DNA from: Candidatus Fluviicola riflensis
GTDB taxonomy: Bacteria; Bacteroidota; Bacteroidia; Flavobacteriales_D; Crocinitomicaceae
DNA: 64,000 nt
Reading direction: 5' to 3'
Assembly (NCBI GenBank): GCA_002243285.1
Contig: CP022585.1
Span: 2,840,641 to 2,904,640, forward strand
Shown here: piece by piece, positions 1-9,137 of the stretch
Layout of the letters: every line of letters starts with the position of its first letter
How positions within the stretch are numbered: position 1 is the stretch's first letter
Program-made: the position numbers and the translations under genes
Notes under the pieces: model-generated
Database searches by the model: none
What the model was told of the DNA's origin: nothing
The model's input: the letters and a program-made list of their open reading frames with translations, nothing else

Positions 1-51
1 GTATTGATGCAATTTCGGAATGGGTAATTCTTTCGGATCGTACGTTACCAT
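1..51 (-). CDS. Flavin reductase family protein, N-terminal fragment (runs off left edge)
   Basis: The first 51 bases read on the minus strand as 17 codons from an ATG, giving MVTYDPKELPIPKLHQY. That matches the typical N-terminus of Bacteroidota flavin-reductase-like FMN-binding proteins, which start M-x-T-x-DPKE and then K-L-H-x-Y. These proteins bind FMN and reduce flavin with NAD(P)H. Only the N-terminus is visible, so the domain itself cannot be checked. The call rests on this short similarity and on the open frame to the edge. Confidence 0.5.
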   Translation of the reverse strand, partial: MVTYDPKELPIPKLHQY

Positions 52-289
52 GAACAAACAATTTTGGGCAAAAATACGGAAATGAACAGGTGGTTGGGAG
101 GAGAGATTTGAGATTTAATTAACAAATTTGAGAATTATGAATTCGGTAATTATGAATTATGAAGAGAGTACTTAACATTATTCGCTGGAAAGATCAAATC
201 GTTCATTGAAAACGAATGTTGATTGGTTTCGCCGGTGTAATTATTTTCATTCTACTAATTTTACGGTAAACCCAATTAACAAACGACCT

Positions 290-1180
290 ATGCGCATTGC
301 ATTTATCATCCTGATTACTTGTTGTCAATTTGATTTGGCTGCACAGGATTCAATCACCATACAACCGCTTCCCCGCTATACCGAATTCACTGGTTCTCTG
401 GAGCACCACACGCATTTCTTAAGTACCGCACATGCTACGGGAATAAATATAGGGATCTGCCAGCCGCTGGGAACTCATTTTTCTGTTCGGGCACAGAGTT
501 TTCTGACTCCGATAAAATCATTTGATGCGAGTAAAGCGGCCATTTCTTCGACCGTTAATGATAACAACGTTCGTACACCAAGCTATAACATTTCGTCATT
601 GACGGTAGTTTGGACTCCGTTTACCGGAAGCAATCTTTCTACCGGAAAAAGAGGCCAGAAACAGCGTGATTATACGTTTGGAATCCGTGGCGGGTATTTC
701 TACAATCAGCTCTCCTACCCTAGTTTCAACACAATCGACTATTACCAAACGGATACCACTGCAATCGGTGAACCACGATATATTTTAGGTACGCGATCTC
801 ATGCGCTTTCCGCCGGACTGGAATTTTCGATCACGAAGAAGACTGCTGAGAAAATCGTAAACATGAGCTATTATGCCGATTTTCTATATGGCGTTCATTT
901 CAGTTATGTCGGTTACACCCAACACAACGATGGTAGTTACGAAGCTTATTCGCCTGAAGTTGGTGATTATAAAATCAACCGAAAAGGTGTCAGAATCGGT
1001 TTTAAGTACACGCATTTCAGACAAGGCCATTGGGGCGGATTTTGCGCAGTTGAAGCGTTTTGGAAACCGATGTTGAGTTATTATGCGAAAAGTTCGTATT
1101 TCATTCCGCGCGGTGGTGAACGCTTGTCGCCAGGAGCTGTTTCGGCGAGAGTTGGAGTGGTTTATAGGATTGGGAAATAA
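290..1180 (+). CDS. Secreted outer-membrane-type protein of unknown function
   Basis: A 296-residue protein starting at the ATG that opens a clear signal peptide (MRIAFIILITCC...AAQ). An upstream in-frame TTG at 206 would add 28 residues with no signal-peptide character and is unlikely. The mature part alternates aromatic and polar residues, has many Tyr/Phe/Gly, and ends in a strand-like ...VVYRIG, which suggests an outer-membrane beta-barrel or barrel-like fold. I do not recognise a named family. It is followed by a hairpin repeat and then by the VWA-LRR gene on the same strand. Confidence 0.7.
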   Translation: MRIAFIILITCCQFDLAAQDSITIQPLPRYTEFTGSLEHHTHFLSTAHATGINIGICQPLGTHFSVRAQSFLTPIKSFDASKAAISSTVNDNNVRTPSYNISSLTVVWTPFTGSNLSTGKRGQKQRDYTFGIRGGYFYNQLSYPSFNTIDYYQTDTTAIGEPRYILGTRSHALSAGLEFSITKKTAEKIVNMSYYADFLYGVHFSYVGYTQHNDGSYEAYSPEVGDYKINRKGVRIGFKYTHFRQGHWGGFCAVEAFWKPMLSYYAKSSYFIPRGGERLSPGAVSARVGVVYRIGK

Positions 1181-1216
1181 TCCGGTTCCGAGGTTTCTTT
1201 CAGGTCATTTAACGTT

Positions 1217-1271
1217 CGTAATATTGCAAATTGGCATGCCAAATAAATGTTCGTGAATTTGCAATATTACG
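1217..1271. repeat. Hairpin repeat of the ACGTAATATTGC family, copy 1
   Basis: Perfect 16-bp inverted arms lie at 1217-1232 and 1256-1271 (CGTAATATTGCAAATT and its complement). The inner palindrome TTGGCATGCCAA is at 1231-1242. The same arm sequence recurs at 12257-12313 and 55710-55767, always just downstream of a gene. It could act as a terminator-like or mRNA-stabilising stem, or be a REP-like mobile palindrome; no T-run follows directly. Confidence 0.8.
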
Positions 1272-1361
1272 CCGGCTTTTTTTGAATAAAAACACATCTC
1301 AATTCACACTTTATCCGGTTACCAAACGTTAATATCAACATTCATCAACAAACGCCCCAAT

Positions 1362-3476
1362 ATGTTGATCCGATTCGTTTTTCTTTTCTTTCTATTTAGT
1401 CATCAGCTTTTTGCACAGCAACAATTTTCACCCGAACAGCTGAACCAACCCAAAAAGTACGGACCACAAATCAGTGCATTGCTCAGTACGCAGGAAATCG
1501 CTGCTTTCAAAGACACCATTTCCAATACGCTGTTGCTTCGCAATGGATTTCGCTCGTCGGATTTTGTGAATGAAGAAGATTGGCTGGCCATTCAAGACAG
1601 CGTTGATGTTTATCGCATCGATGTGGTGTATTCCAAATATCCATTGAGAAAAGGTGTTTATTCGGAGATTTATCCGCTGCTGTGCAGCCGGTTGGTTCAT
1701 TTATTTGAATTGGATGAAGAACTCAACAGTACAGACATTTCCTGGAACAAAGTGTTGCAAACTGCTTGTCACAACGACCAGGAAGCCGACCAATTACCTC
1801 ACGGAATTGTGATTTGGTACCATCCGCGTGTGGAAACGGAAGAAATCGTTGAAACGGAGCTTGTGATTGATGAAGAACGAACTGCCGGAGCGACGCAAAC
1901 AACGCTCGCGGAACTCAGTGCAACAATCGATTACATAGCCGGTTCTTCTTTTTTCAGTGATTCGCTGAAAGCACAACTCACAGGTAAAACGATTGATGAA
2001 CAGCGGAAAATTATCCAGACAACACTCGAAAAAGAACTGGCAACGAAGCCCGATCAGGATTTATCGAAAATTGACAAGATCCAGCGCCAATTGTACCTGA
2101 ATGAACTCAACGAAGTGGTGAATTTGTATCGTAGCGATTCAACGGTTTACAAAATTCTTTCGCGTCATCCGGAATGGCAGGATGTGGCGGTGGTCAACGA
2201 CTGGACCGGAAGTATGTATGGCTATGGAACTCAAGTGGTGGAATGGCATATCAAAAACTGGGAAATTTCCGGAATCAAAGAAGTGACGCTGTTCAACGAC
2301 GGTGATATGAAGTCGACCTTCAACAAAAAAATCGGAGAAACGGGCGGTATTTATACCGAGAAAGCCGACAATGTGGAAAAACTGATCGCCCTGTTTCAGC
2401 TCGTGATGATGAAAGGTGGTGGTGGCGACGGCCCGGAAAACGACATCGAAGGTATTCTGGCAGCGATTGAAGAACGCGACGATATCAAAGAAGTAATCCT
2501 GATTGCCGATAATTATCCGTGTGTTCGTGATATTTCACTAGCCAATCGCATTGGAATTCCGGTACGTGTGATCGTGTGTGGCTACAACAAAGAATACGGT
2601 GTCAATTCTGATTTGGTATACCTCGCTAAAATCACTAACGGAGGTATTTACACTATCGAAGATGATCTCGAAAATCCGAACGCGACGTTCAATGAAGAAG
2701 GCGGACTTATTTCACAAGACGAACACCGTTTCAAAATCGCGAAGAAAACCTGCGGATCGGATAAATTGGCGAAAGCTGCCGGAAAAAAGGCCTTCAAATC
2801 GATCAAAGACACGCGTTTTAAACTAAAAAAGAAGATCACCCGCCTTGATCTGAGCGAAACCGAACTCACAGAATTGCCGAACCGTTTGTACAAGCTCACA
2901 GCGCTGGAATACCTTAATCTCAGCACCAATAAACTGGCGCACGTTGCTCCGGAATTAGGCCAATTAACCAGGCTGAGTTACCTGGATCTTTCGCACAATC
3001 AATTGTCCCAACTCCCAACGACGTTCAAACAATTGAAATACCTGCAGGAATTGTACCTGGGCGATAATCAACTTACAGCACTTCCGAAGAACTTCCTGAA
3101 TCTGCCGTTTTTAGTGAAACTTGATTTGTCACACAATTCACTGACGGATTTAGGGAAAACCAGCAATCTCCGACGGCTAAAAGAATGCGACCTTTCTGGC
3201 AATCAGTTGATGACTCTTCCGCGCTCGTTCCAATCGGTCAAATACCTGCGTGTGCTGAATATTTCCAGTAACCAGTTTTCCGAATTTCCGGTGGCGCTCA
3301 CGAATCTGCGTTTTTTAGAAGAAATCGACCTCAGCAATAACCAGCTGACTAAACTTCCGGTTACGCTCAGCGGGATGAAAGCATTGAAGATCGTCCACCT
3401 GGAAGGGAATAATTTTCCGGTTGAGGAACAGGAACGGATCAGGAAACAGTTTGGGGAGGTGATGGTTTATTTTTAG
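1362..3476 (+). CDS. Secreted VWA-like / leucine-rich-repeat protein
   Basis: A 704-residue protein with a signal peptide (MLIRFVFLFFLFSHQLFAQQ). The middle (about 275-430) looks like a von Willebrand A fold: a strand ending in NDWTGSM, which resembles a MIDAS motif with D-x-T-x-S in place of D-x-S-x-S, then GGGGDGPEND and the strand VILIADN. The C-terminal ~210 residues are about nine leucine-rich repeats (LxxLxLSxNxLxxLP). A low-complexity acidic region precedes the VWA part. Domain order suggests an extracytoplasmic protein-binding scaffold. The exact function is unknown, and no T9SS tail is visible at the C-terminus. Confidence 0.75.
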   Translation: MLIRFVFLFFLFSHQLFAQQQFSPEQLNQPKKYGPQISALLSTQEIAAFKDTISNTLLLRNGFRSSDFVNEEDWLAIQDSVDVYRIDVVYSKYPLRKGVYSEIYPLLCSRLVHLFELDEELNSTDISWNKVLQTACHNDQEADQLPHGIVIWYHPRVETEEIVETELVIDEERTAGATQTTLAELSATIDYIAGSSFFSDSLKAQLTGKTIDEQRKIIQTTLEKELATKPDQDLSKIDKIQRQLYLNELNEVVNLYRSDSTVYKILSRHPEWQDVAVVNDWTGSMYGYGTQVVEWHIKNWEISGIKEVTLFNDGDMKSTFNKKIGETGGIYTEKADNVEKLIALFQLVMMKGGGGDGPENDIEGILAAIEERDDIKEVILIADNYPCVRDISLANRIGIPVRVIVCGYNKEYGVNSDLVYLAKITNGGIYTIEDDLENPNATFNEEGGLISQDEHRFKIAKKTCGSDKLAKAAGKKAFKSIKDTRFKLKKKITRLDLSETELTELPNRLYKLTALEYLNLSTNKLAHVAPELGQLTRLSYLDLSHNQLSQLPTTFKQLKYLQELYLGDNQLTALPKNFLNLPFLVKLDLSHNSLTDLGKTSNLRRLKECDLSGNQLMTLPRSFQSVKYLRVLNISSNQFSEFPVALTNLRFLEEIDLSNNQLTKLPVTLSGMKALKIVHLEGNNFPVEEQERIRKQFGEVMVYF

Positions 3477-3478
3477 GA

Positions 3479-3889
3479 TCAGCTTTCCTTCGATTCAATA
3501 TAAGGTTGCAACCACTCACGGGCAGATTCTTCGTCTTTACAGCTTTTTACAGGAAAAGAACTTTCTCTCAGTGTAGAGTAAATTAATGTCATGGCCTCTC
3601 CCATAATGGAATCCGAAAAAAGAGCTAATGCTTTCACATATTTCGACACCTGGTCATCGAGGTAGTCACGAATTTCTTTTGAAATGTTATTTGAGTTCGT
3701 GCTGTTTGACAACATACAAATCTTGTTTCCTTTTTCTGTGAGCTTTTGCATGATGGCAATCATGGGATCGTAACGTTCAATGGTACGTTCTTCATCCTTT
3801 GTTACCATGACCAGTAATTTTCCGTCGTATTCGGTCCAGTAATTGAAAAGTGGCGATTCAAAAAAATTCTCCTTATCCTGTGGTTTCAT
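3479..3889 (-). CDS. STAS/SpoIIAA-like small protein (DUF7793-type)
   Basis: A 136-residue soluble protein. The pattern is YDGKLLVMVTKDEERTIE, a helix, a strand (NKICMLSNSTN), then two long helices and a final AREWLQPYI. This resembles SpoIIAA/STAS-like proteins common in Bacteroidota, where a C-terminal S/AxEEAxxWL helix follows alternating strands and helices. It is convergent with the VWA-LRR gene, only 2 bp apart. Its role is unknown; STAS-like folds usually serve as small regulators. Family assignment is by pattern only. Confidence 0.6.
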   Translation of the reverse strand: MKPQDKENFFESPLFNYWTEYDGKLLVMVTKDEERTIERYDPMIAIMQKLTEKGNKICMLSNSTNSNNISKEIRDYLDDQVSKYVKALALFSDSIMGEAMTLIYSTLRESSFPVKSCKDEESAREWLQPYIESKES

Positions 3890-4002
3890 TTTTACGTATT
3901 TGGTGAAAGCCAGACAGCTAAGCTTTCATCTTACTCAAAATTAATATAATGGTTGAATATTAAAGGGTTTTTATTTTATCACTCCAGACACGATTCTCAA
4001 GG

Positions 4003-4021
4003 AGGGAGACAGATTCTCCCT
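4003..4021. repeat. Short hairpin downstream of the M1 peptidase gene
   Basis: Inverted 7-bp arms AGGGAGA (4003-4009) and TCTCCCT (4015-4021) lie 29 bp beyond the stop codon of the minus-strand peptidase gene. No clear T-run follows on that strand, so terminator function is uncertain. Confidence 0.4.
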
Positions 4022-4049
4022 AAGAATAAAGACTAGTCAATAATAATAC

Positions 4050-5756
4050 TTACCCCACCCGTAACCTGTTCATTTTCGGGATAGAACTCTTGGTGTTGAT
4101 GTAAAAGTTCTCGTCGATGAATGGAATTCCTTTTCCGTTATACATCATTTTTTTCCACTTGGTAGAAGGTGTAATCCATTCTCCGGTTGTGGTTTTTAAT
4201 GACATCTGAAAACCGGGGACACAATTTATCCATCTGTATTTCATCTTCTTACGGCCATGTTTCATTTCCAGCGTCGGTGGATTTTTTGTGCGCAAATACT
4301 GATCGAAAATGGTTTTGAGTTCCAGTTTCAGGTAAGCCGACATAAATGTTTCGATCTCAGCTGTGGTAACGGTTTGGTGGTAAAATTTTGCATTCAGTTC
4401 GCGTAGCAGCATCCGGAAAAGTGTGTCGTTGTTGGTGATCTGGCGAATAGTGTGCAGCATATTTGATCCTTTGTAGTACATATCGCCGCTGCCTTCGCTG
4501 TTCACTCCGTATTGCCCGATAATCGGGATGTCGTTTTTGATGTTCTTGCGCATCCCAATGCAGTATTTATTGGCGTGTTCGGTACCACACCAGTAATCCA
4601 TAAACAAGGTTTCGCCGTAGTTGGTAAACGATTCATGGATCCACATATCGGCAATGTCTTTGGAAGTGATGTTGTTGCCAAACCATTCGTGACCGCTTTC
4701 GTGTACGATGATAAAATCCCATTTCAACCCCTCGCCTGTTCCGCTGAGATCTGTACCCAAATAACCATTCTCAAAACCGTTTCCATAGGCAATCCCGCTT
4801 TGGTGTTCCATTCCCAGGTGCGGTGCGTGAACCAATTTGTAACCGTCTTCATAAAACGCGTATGGGCCAAACCAGTATTCCAAAGCTTCCAGCGTGCGGG
4901 GCGCATCCATGAATTGTTTTTCGGCTTGGGCTTCGTATCCTCTCAATACCCAGTAATCCAGTTCCAGCATGCCTTTTTCACCCTGAAAATGATCGTGAAT
5001 ATTCACGTAATCACCAATATACGGGATCATGTTGTAGTTGTTGATCGGATTTTTGACTTCCCACGAAAACGTAGTTGTTCCATTCTTGTGTTCTTCGCTT
5101 CCCAGGAAATGGCCGTTACTCACACACTTTAGCTTCGAATCGCAGGTATAATGCATTTGAACGCCGTTATCAGGTTCATCGATCTGCGAATCTTTGCAGG
5201 GAAACCACACACTTGCTCCCAAACCCTGACAGGCAATGGTAATCCATGGTTTTCCGTTTTCATCCTTTGCCCAAACCACGCCGCCATCCCAGGGAGCTTG
5301 TACGGCTTCGCGCGGTTTTCCGTGAAAATAAACGGTCAGTTCGGAACGCGAACTCAGCCATTCTTCGGGAAGTTCGGCAAACCAGGCATTTCCAACTTGC
5401 TTGATATTTTCTTTTGTGATCAGTTCATTATAATGGAAAATGGTGTCCTTCATATGCCATTCCTTCGTCACCAGCCGAATACTGTCAATACTCATAGGTG
5501 CCTGTAAATCCAGTTGAATCACCCTGCGCGGCGTGTGTCGGTCCGAAATACGTTCTTCCGCACTGAATTTAATGGTATTATGCCCGTGAATTTCTTTGGT
5601 TTCGCTATTGAAAGTTACGTGCAGGTCGTAGTGTTTTAAATCCCACCAGTTGCGTGTATTTCCATAACCTCCGCGCAGTGAATCGGCGTGAGTGAATTGG
5701 GCATTGGTGGCTCCAACGGCACAGCAAAACAGCAATAAGGAGAAAATTGTTTTCAT
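4050..5756 (-). CDS. M1 family zinc metallopeptidase (aminopeptidase), secreted
   Basis: A 568-residue protein with a signal peptide (MKTIFSLLLFCCAVGATNAQ). It has the M1 zinc site HESGH at 352-356 with the third ligand Glu375 (H-x18-E spacing), and a GMEHQ segment at 315-319 at the position of the exopeptidase motif GxMEN. This predicts a periplasmic or surface aminopeptidase that removes N-terminal residues from peptides. It is shorter than M1 enzymes with the full C-terminal helical domain; the last ~190 residues are a reduced version. Single gene with no evident operon partner. Confidence 0.9.
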   Translation of the reverse strand: MKTIFSLLLFCCAVGATNAQFTHADSLRGGYGNTRNWWDLKHYDLHVTFNSETKEIHGHNTIKFSAEERISDRHTPRRVIQLDLQAPMSIDSIRLVTKEWHMKDTIFHYNELITKENIKQVGNAWFAELPEEWLSSRSELTVYFHGKPREAVQAPWDGGVVWAKDENGKPWITIACQGLGASVWFPCKDSQIDEPDNGVQMHYTCDSKLKCVSNGHFLGSEEHKNGTTTFSWEVKNPINNYNMIPYIGDYVNIHDHFQGEKGMLELDYWVLRGYEAQAEKQFMDAPRTLEALEYWFGPYAFYEDGYKLVHAPHLGMEHQSGIAYGNGFENGYLGTDLSGTGEGLKWDFIIVHESGHEWFGNNITSKDIADMWIHESFTNYGETLFMDYWCGTEHANKYCIGMRKNIKNDIPIIGQYGVNSEGSGDMYYKGSNMLHTIRQITNNDTLFRMLLRELNAKFYHQTVTTAEIETFMSAYLKLELKTIFDQYLRTKNPPTLEMKHGRKKMKYRWINCVPGFQMSLKTTTGEWITPSTKWKKMMYNGKGIPFIDENFYINTKSSIPKMNRLRVG

Positions 5757-5887
5757 GATGGAATAAGATCTTAGGACGAAAATAGTGCTTTTGGTAGATT
5801 TATTGTTGAAACACAGGAATCTGCTTTGCTCATAAGGGTGGGGATTTCCGGAAACCGGGCTTTTACAGCTAAGTTATAATGGTAAAG

Positions 5888-5947
5888 CCTCGTGTCTTTG
5901 TGTCCTTGTGGTAAAATAAAAAACCACAAGGACACAAAGACACGAGG
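5888..5947. repeat. Perfect 25-bp inverted repeat (GTGTCTTTGTG type)
   Basis: Arms 5888-5912 and 5923-5947 are exact complements over 25 bp around a 10-base A-rich loop. The arms begin CCTCGTGTCTTTGTG. It sits between the divergent M1 peptidase and DUF2157 genes, so it is not a terminator. The TTTGTGTC-type repeat is a known kind of dispersed palindrome in Bacteroidota intergenic DNA. Confidence 0.85.
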
Positions 5948-6050
5948 TAATTAACTTAGCACTCAATCATGCGGTATTATTGCGGAGAGTTAATTTATTT
6001 TTATCTTTTCAGGCAATTAGCGACTAACTCAATACAATTTCACCCTTACT

Positions 6051-7388
6051 ATGAACACAGACGGATTACTCAACTTTCTAAACTCAATGGAGCAAAAGGG
6101 AGTTTTAAATGCAGAGGCCAATGGGCAGATTCAGCATTTTCTCACCAGTAAAAACACTTCAATCGGGAAGTTATTTCTGACACTTGCCGCCATTATCGGA
6201 TCGTTATTCCTTTCGGCCGGAGTTTTTGCTATTATTTCGCACAACTGGAGCGATTTCCCGAGACACGTACGTGGCGTTTTGAGTTTTGTGCCGTCGCTTG
6301 TAGCGCTGTTTTTCTATTACAAAGCGGTTTTTAAGCATCCCAAATCGACTTCCTGGATTGAGGCTTCTTCGCTGTTTCTGATGCTCATGATAGGCGCTTC
6401 CATTGCGCTGGTAAGCCAGACTTATCAGATGGACGGTGATTTTGATAAATTCATTACCGTTTGGCTGATCCTTACGCTGCCGTTGTTTTACATTGCACGT
6501 GCATCCGGGATCGCGATTTTCTACCTTTTACTGTCAACCAAATTTCTTTTCCCTGATATTCAATACGATTGGTTCATGCCTTCGGGAATGACCTTAAACG
6601 AGAAATACTACCTGTTCTGGTTGTTTTTAATCGCATTCCTGCCGCATTTCTATCTTACACTCAACCGCAAAGAAACCCGACAAGGTTTCCGGTCTATTTA
6701 TTTAGGCTGGGTGATTGCCGTTTTCCTCGTAGTTACTATGCCTTTTGCGGTAAAGGCCGGTTATACCTGGTGGGCGCTGGCATTGATTATGGCTTTTTAC
6801 CTGGTTGGAAAGAAATACTACCGACACAATATTTCAGCTTTAGGCAGGCCTTTTCAAACAATGGCGTTGTTTCATATTTTCTATTACCTCATCAATTTTT
6901 CAAACGAGCAATTCTCTGATTTGATGTTCCGTTTGGAGAAAATAGAAACCATCAAGGAATGGAACAAGGAACAGATTGCGTTCTTCCTTATTGGTGTTTT
7001 ATTGACAGCGGCATTAACTGTCATTGCGATCCTTTGGAGAAAAAAAGAGGCTTCGTTGAACAGAGCCGTTATTTTCATTCCGATTCTGTATGTGTTTATG
7101 TATGGCATTTTCTGTTTGAATGAATTCTACCAGGTTGATTTAACATGGTGGTCTTTCCTCATCTTCAATATCTACGTACTCGTTTTTGGAGTCAACGCAA
7201 TGGTAATGGGAAATCGGTCAGGCAGTGTTCCTTATATGATTTACGGCTTGTTCCTTATTTGCTTTCTGCTATGGGTTCGTTATTTCGATATGGATGTATC
7301 ATTCTGGCTCAAAGGAATTTTGTTTATGATCGTAGGCGGGTTGTTTTTCCTTGTTCACTTCTTATCAAGTGAAGAATTTAAAGACTAG
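6051..7388 (+). CDS. DUF2157 multispanning membrane protein
   Basis: A 445-residue protein. A short cytosolic N-terminal helix (LLNFLNSMEQKGVL...) is followed by about 12 hydrophobic segments. The first has the DUF2157 signature of a glycine-rich membrane helix ending near ISHNW. It is followed 5 bp later by a GDYXXLXY-family gene, the usual partner of DUF2157 proteins, so the two probably form a membrane complex of unknown function. The start is the ATG preceding NTDGLLN. Confidence 0.85.
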   Translation: MNTDGLLNFLNSMEQKGVLNAEANGQIQHFLTSKNTSIGKLFLTLAAIIGSLFLSAGVFAIISHNWSDFPRHVRGVLSFVPSLVALFFYYKAVFKHPKSTSWIEASSLFLMLMIGASIALVSQTYQMDGDFDKFITVWLILTLPLFYIARASGIAIFYLLLSTKFLFPDIQYDWFMPSGMTLNEKYYLFWLFLIAFLPHFYLTLNRKETRQGFRSIYLGWVIAVFLVVTMPFAVKAGYTWWALALIMAFYLVGKKYYRHNISALGRPFQTMALFHIFYYLINFSNEQFSDLMFRLEKIETIKEWNKEQIAFFLIGVLLTAALTVIAILWRKKEASLNRAVIFIPILYVFMYGIFCLNEFYQVDLTWWSFLIFNIYVLVFGVNAMVMGNRSGSVPYMIYGLFLICFLLWVRYFDMDVSFWLKGILFMIVGGLFFLVHFLSSEEFKD

Positions 7389-7393
7389 GAAGC

Positions 7394-8068
7394 ATGAAAA
7401 CAAAAAAGATCATTTTCGCCGTATTTGCATTGGTTGTCGTCTTGATTCCGATATACCTGATTTTTCAATCGGAAGATGTACTCACGAACGGGCATCAGCA
7501 TAAGCTCAGACTTGAAGGTTACGATCCGTTTGACCCGTTTCGCGGGAAGTTCCTTCGTTTGCGTTTCGAAAGCAGCGTTCCCTGCGAAAGTGACATAAAA
7601 ACGGGCGACCAGGGATTTGTATTGCTGGAAAAAGATACGTCGGGTTATTCTCATTTTTCAATGGTACAGAAAAAGCGCCCGTCGCATTCGGATTATGTAG
7701 AAGCAAAGGTACTAATGGTTTACAGCGGAAAAGCTGAACTGGACTTCGATAATCTCAATAAATTTTTCATCAACGAAGACAAAGCCAAAGAAGCTGAAGA
7801 GATTTTAGCTGATTATACCCGAATGGCGCCTGATAAAATTCACATGACCATTCGCGTGCTGGATGGCGAAGCACGTATTGAAGATATCATTGTAAAAGCG
7901 AAGAAATTGCTGGATTACATCGCATCTGGTGAGCACAAGCATTTCAAAGATGATATTCTGAAAGAAATGATGGAGCGCATGAACAGTGAAACCGAAGCGC
8001 TCGAACGGCAAATGGAACAAATAGAAGAACTGGAACAAATGGAGTTTGTGGTTCCAGAGGCAGAATAA
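7394..8068 (+). CDS. GDYXXLXY family protein
   Basis: A 224-residue protein with one N-terminal membrane anchor (residues 5-25), then the family's key segment, here GKFLRLRFE in place of GDYxxLxY, in the context LEGYDPFDPFRGKFLRLRF. The C-terminal third is a charged helix rich in Glu/Met/Lys. It directly follows the DUF2157 gene, the standard arrangement, and is convergent (10 bp) with the regulator gene. Its biochemical role is unknown. Confidence 0.8.
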   Translation: MKTKKIIFAVFALVVVLIPIYLIFQSEDVLTNGHQHKLRLEGYDPFDPFRGKFLRLRFESSVPCESDIKTGDQGFVLLEKDTSGYSHFSMVQKKRPSHSDYVEAKVLMVYSGKAELDFDNLNKFFINEDKAKEAEEILADYTRMAPDKIHMTIRVLDGEARIEDIIVKAKKLLDYIASGEHKHFKDDILKEMMERMNSETEALERQMEQIEELEQMEFVVPEAE

Positions 8069-8078
8069 ATGATTCGAA

Positions 8079-9137
8079 TTAGTTTTTCATAGAAGCCAAC
8101 TGATCGTATTCCAGGATGGTAATAGTGCCGCCTGAAATTTCGATGTATTTATCATCTTTAAATTCGCTCAGTGTACGTATTACTGTTTCTTTGGCCGTAC
8201 CAACGATACTTGCCAGGTCTTCACGCGACACGTTCATGCTGAAGCGGTCTTCGTCATCCTTTTTGTAGGTGTCGGAGAGTTTTACGAGTGCTTCAGCGAC
8301 TCTTTTCCTCACGGAATTGTAGGCCAGACGCATCAGTTGCTGCTCGCTTTCGAGTAAATTGTTTGATAGGATTTCGATGAATTTGCGGGCAACTTCCGTG
8401 TTTTTGTAAATGAGTGAAAAGAAGTCTTCCTGCGGGATCATGTAAATTTCCGCATCTTCCAGCACTGTTGCCGAATGGGTGTACTGTTCCTCTTTCAGCA
8501 GCGACAGAAACCCAAAAAAATCACCTTCTTTGTGCAGTGAAATAATCAATTCTTTTGCCTGTTCATTTTTCTGGTAGATTTTCACCTTTCCTTTGCTGAT
8601 AAAATAAACTCCTTTTGGATAACCACCTTCGCGGAAAATATTGTCTTTCTTTTTATAGTATCTCACTTCCCGTTCTTCTGAAAGTTCTCTTAATGACTCG
8701 AAGGTTTTGGCTTCTTTTAAAAAGTCATTCACCCCCTCGATGCTGTTCGTGAATTGTATTTTCAGAAAATCATTCTTTTTCAGGCGTACCTCAATGGCGC
8801 TCAGCAGATCTTCATCATCAAAGGGTTTGATCAGGTAATCGTCGGCCCCCATCGACATTCCTTTTCGCACATCTCCCCGATCAGCCTTCGCAGTTAAGAA
8901 GATAAACGGAATACCTGCGGTTATTTCATTTTTGGATAAGAGATGTAATACGCCATGCCCATCGAGCAGAGGCATCATGATATCACAGATAATGAGATCC
9001 GGTGGGTCATTTAACGCAAGATATACACCCTCTTTTCCATTTTCAGCCGTGATTACGTTATACTGCGCCAATGTCAGTATTTCTGCAGTATTTTCCCGCA
9101 CATCGACGTTGTCCTCAATCAATAGGATTTTTTTCAT
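8079..9137 (-). CDS. Response regulator fused to a CRP/FNR-type transcription factor
   Basis: A 352-residue protein of three parts. A receiver domain (1-120) has the acidic pocket at E8/D9, phospho-acceptor D52 and Lys104 in LIKPF. A cyclic-nucleotide-binding-like barrel spans about 155-240. A CRP-type helix-turn-helix (about 265-345) contains SREDLASIVGTAKETVIRTLSEF. It is encoded with, and overlaps by 23 bp, the upstream histidine kinase, which is its likely partner. Fusing phospho-control to a CRP/FNR DNA-binding module is characteristic of Bacteroidota. Targets are unknown; an FNR-like palindrome lies upstream of the operon. Confidence 0.9.
   Translation of the reverse strand: MKKILLIEDNVDVRENTAEILTLAQYNVITAENGKEGVYLALNDPPDLIICDIMMPLLDGHGVLHLLSKNEITAGIPFIFLTAKADRGDVRKGMSMGADDYLIKPFDDEDLLSAIEVRLKKNDFLKIQFTNSIEGVNDFLKEAKTFESLRELSEEREVRYYKKKDNIFREGGYPKGVYFISKGKVKIYQKNEQAKELIISLHKEGDFFGFLSLLKEEQYTHSATVLEDAEIYMIPQEDFFSLIYKNTEVARKFIEILSNNLLESEQQLMRLAYNSVRKRVAEALVKLSDTYKKDDEDRFSMNVSREDLASIVGTAKETVIRTLSEFKDDKYIEISGGTITILEYDQLASMKN

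Noticed and set aside
4512..5132. 206-codon open frame on + inside the M1 peptidase gene
   Set aside because: It is antisense to a gene with clear catalytic motifs; its predicted protein has no recognisable domain. It is a shadow frame.
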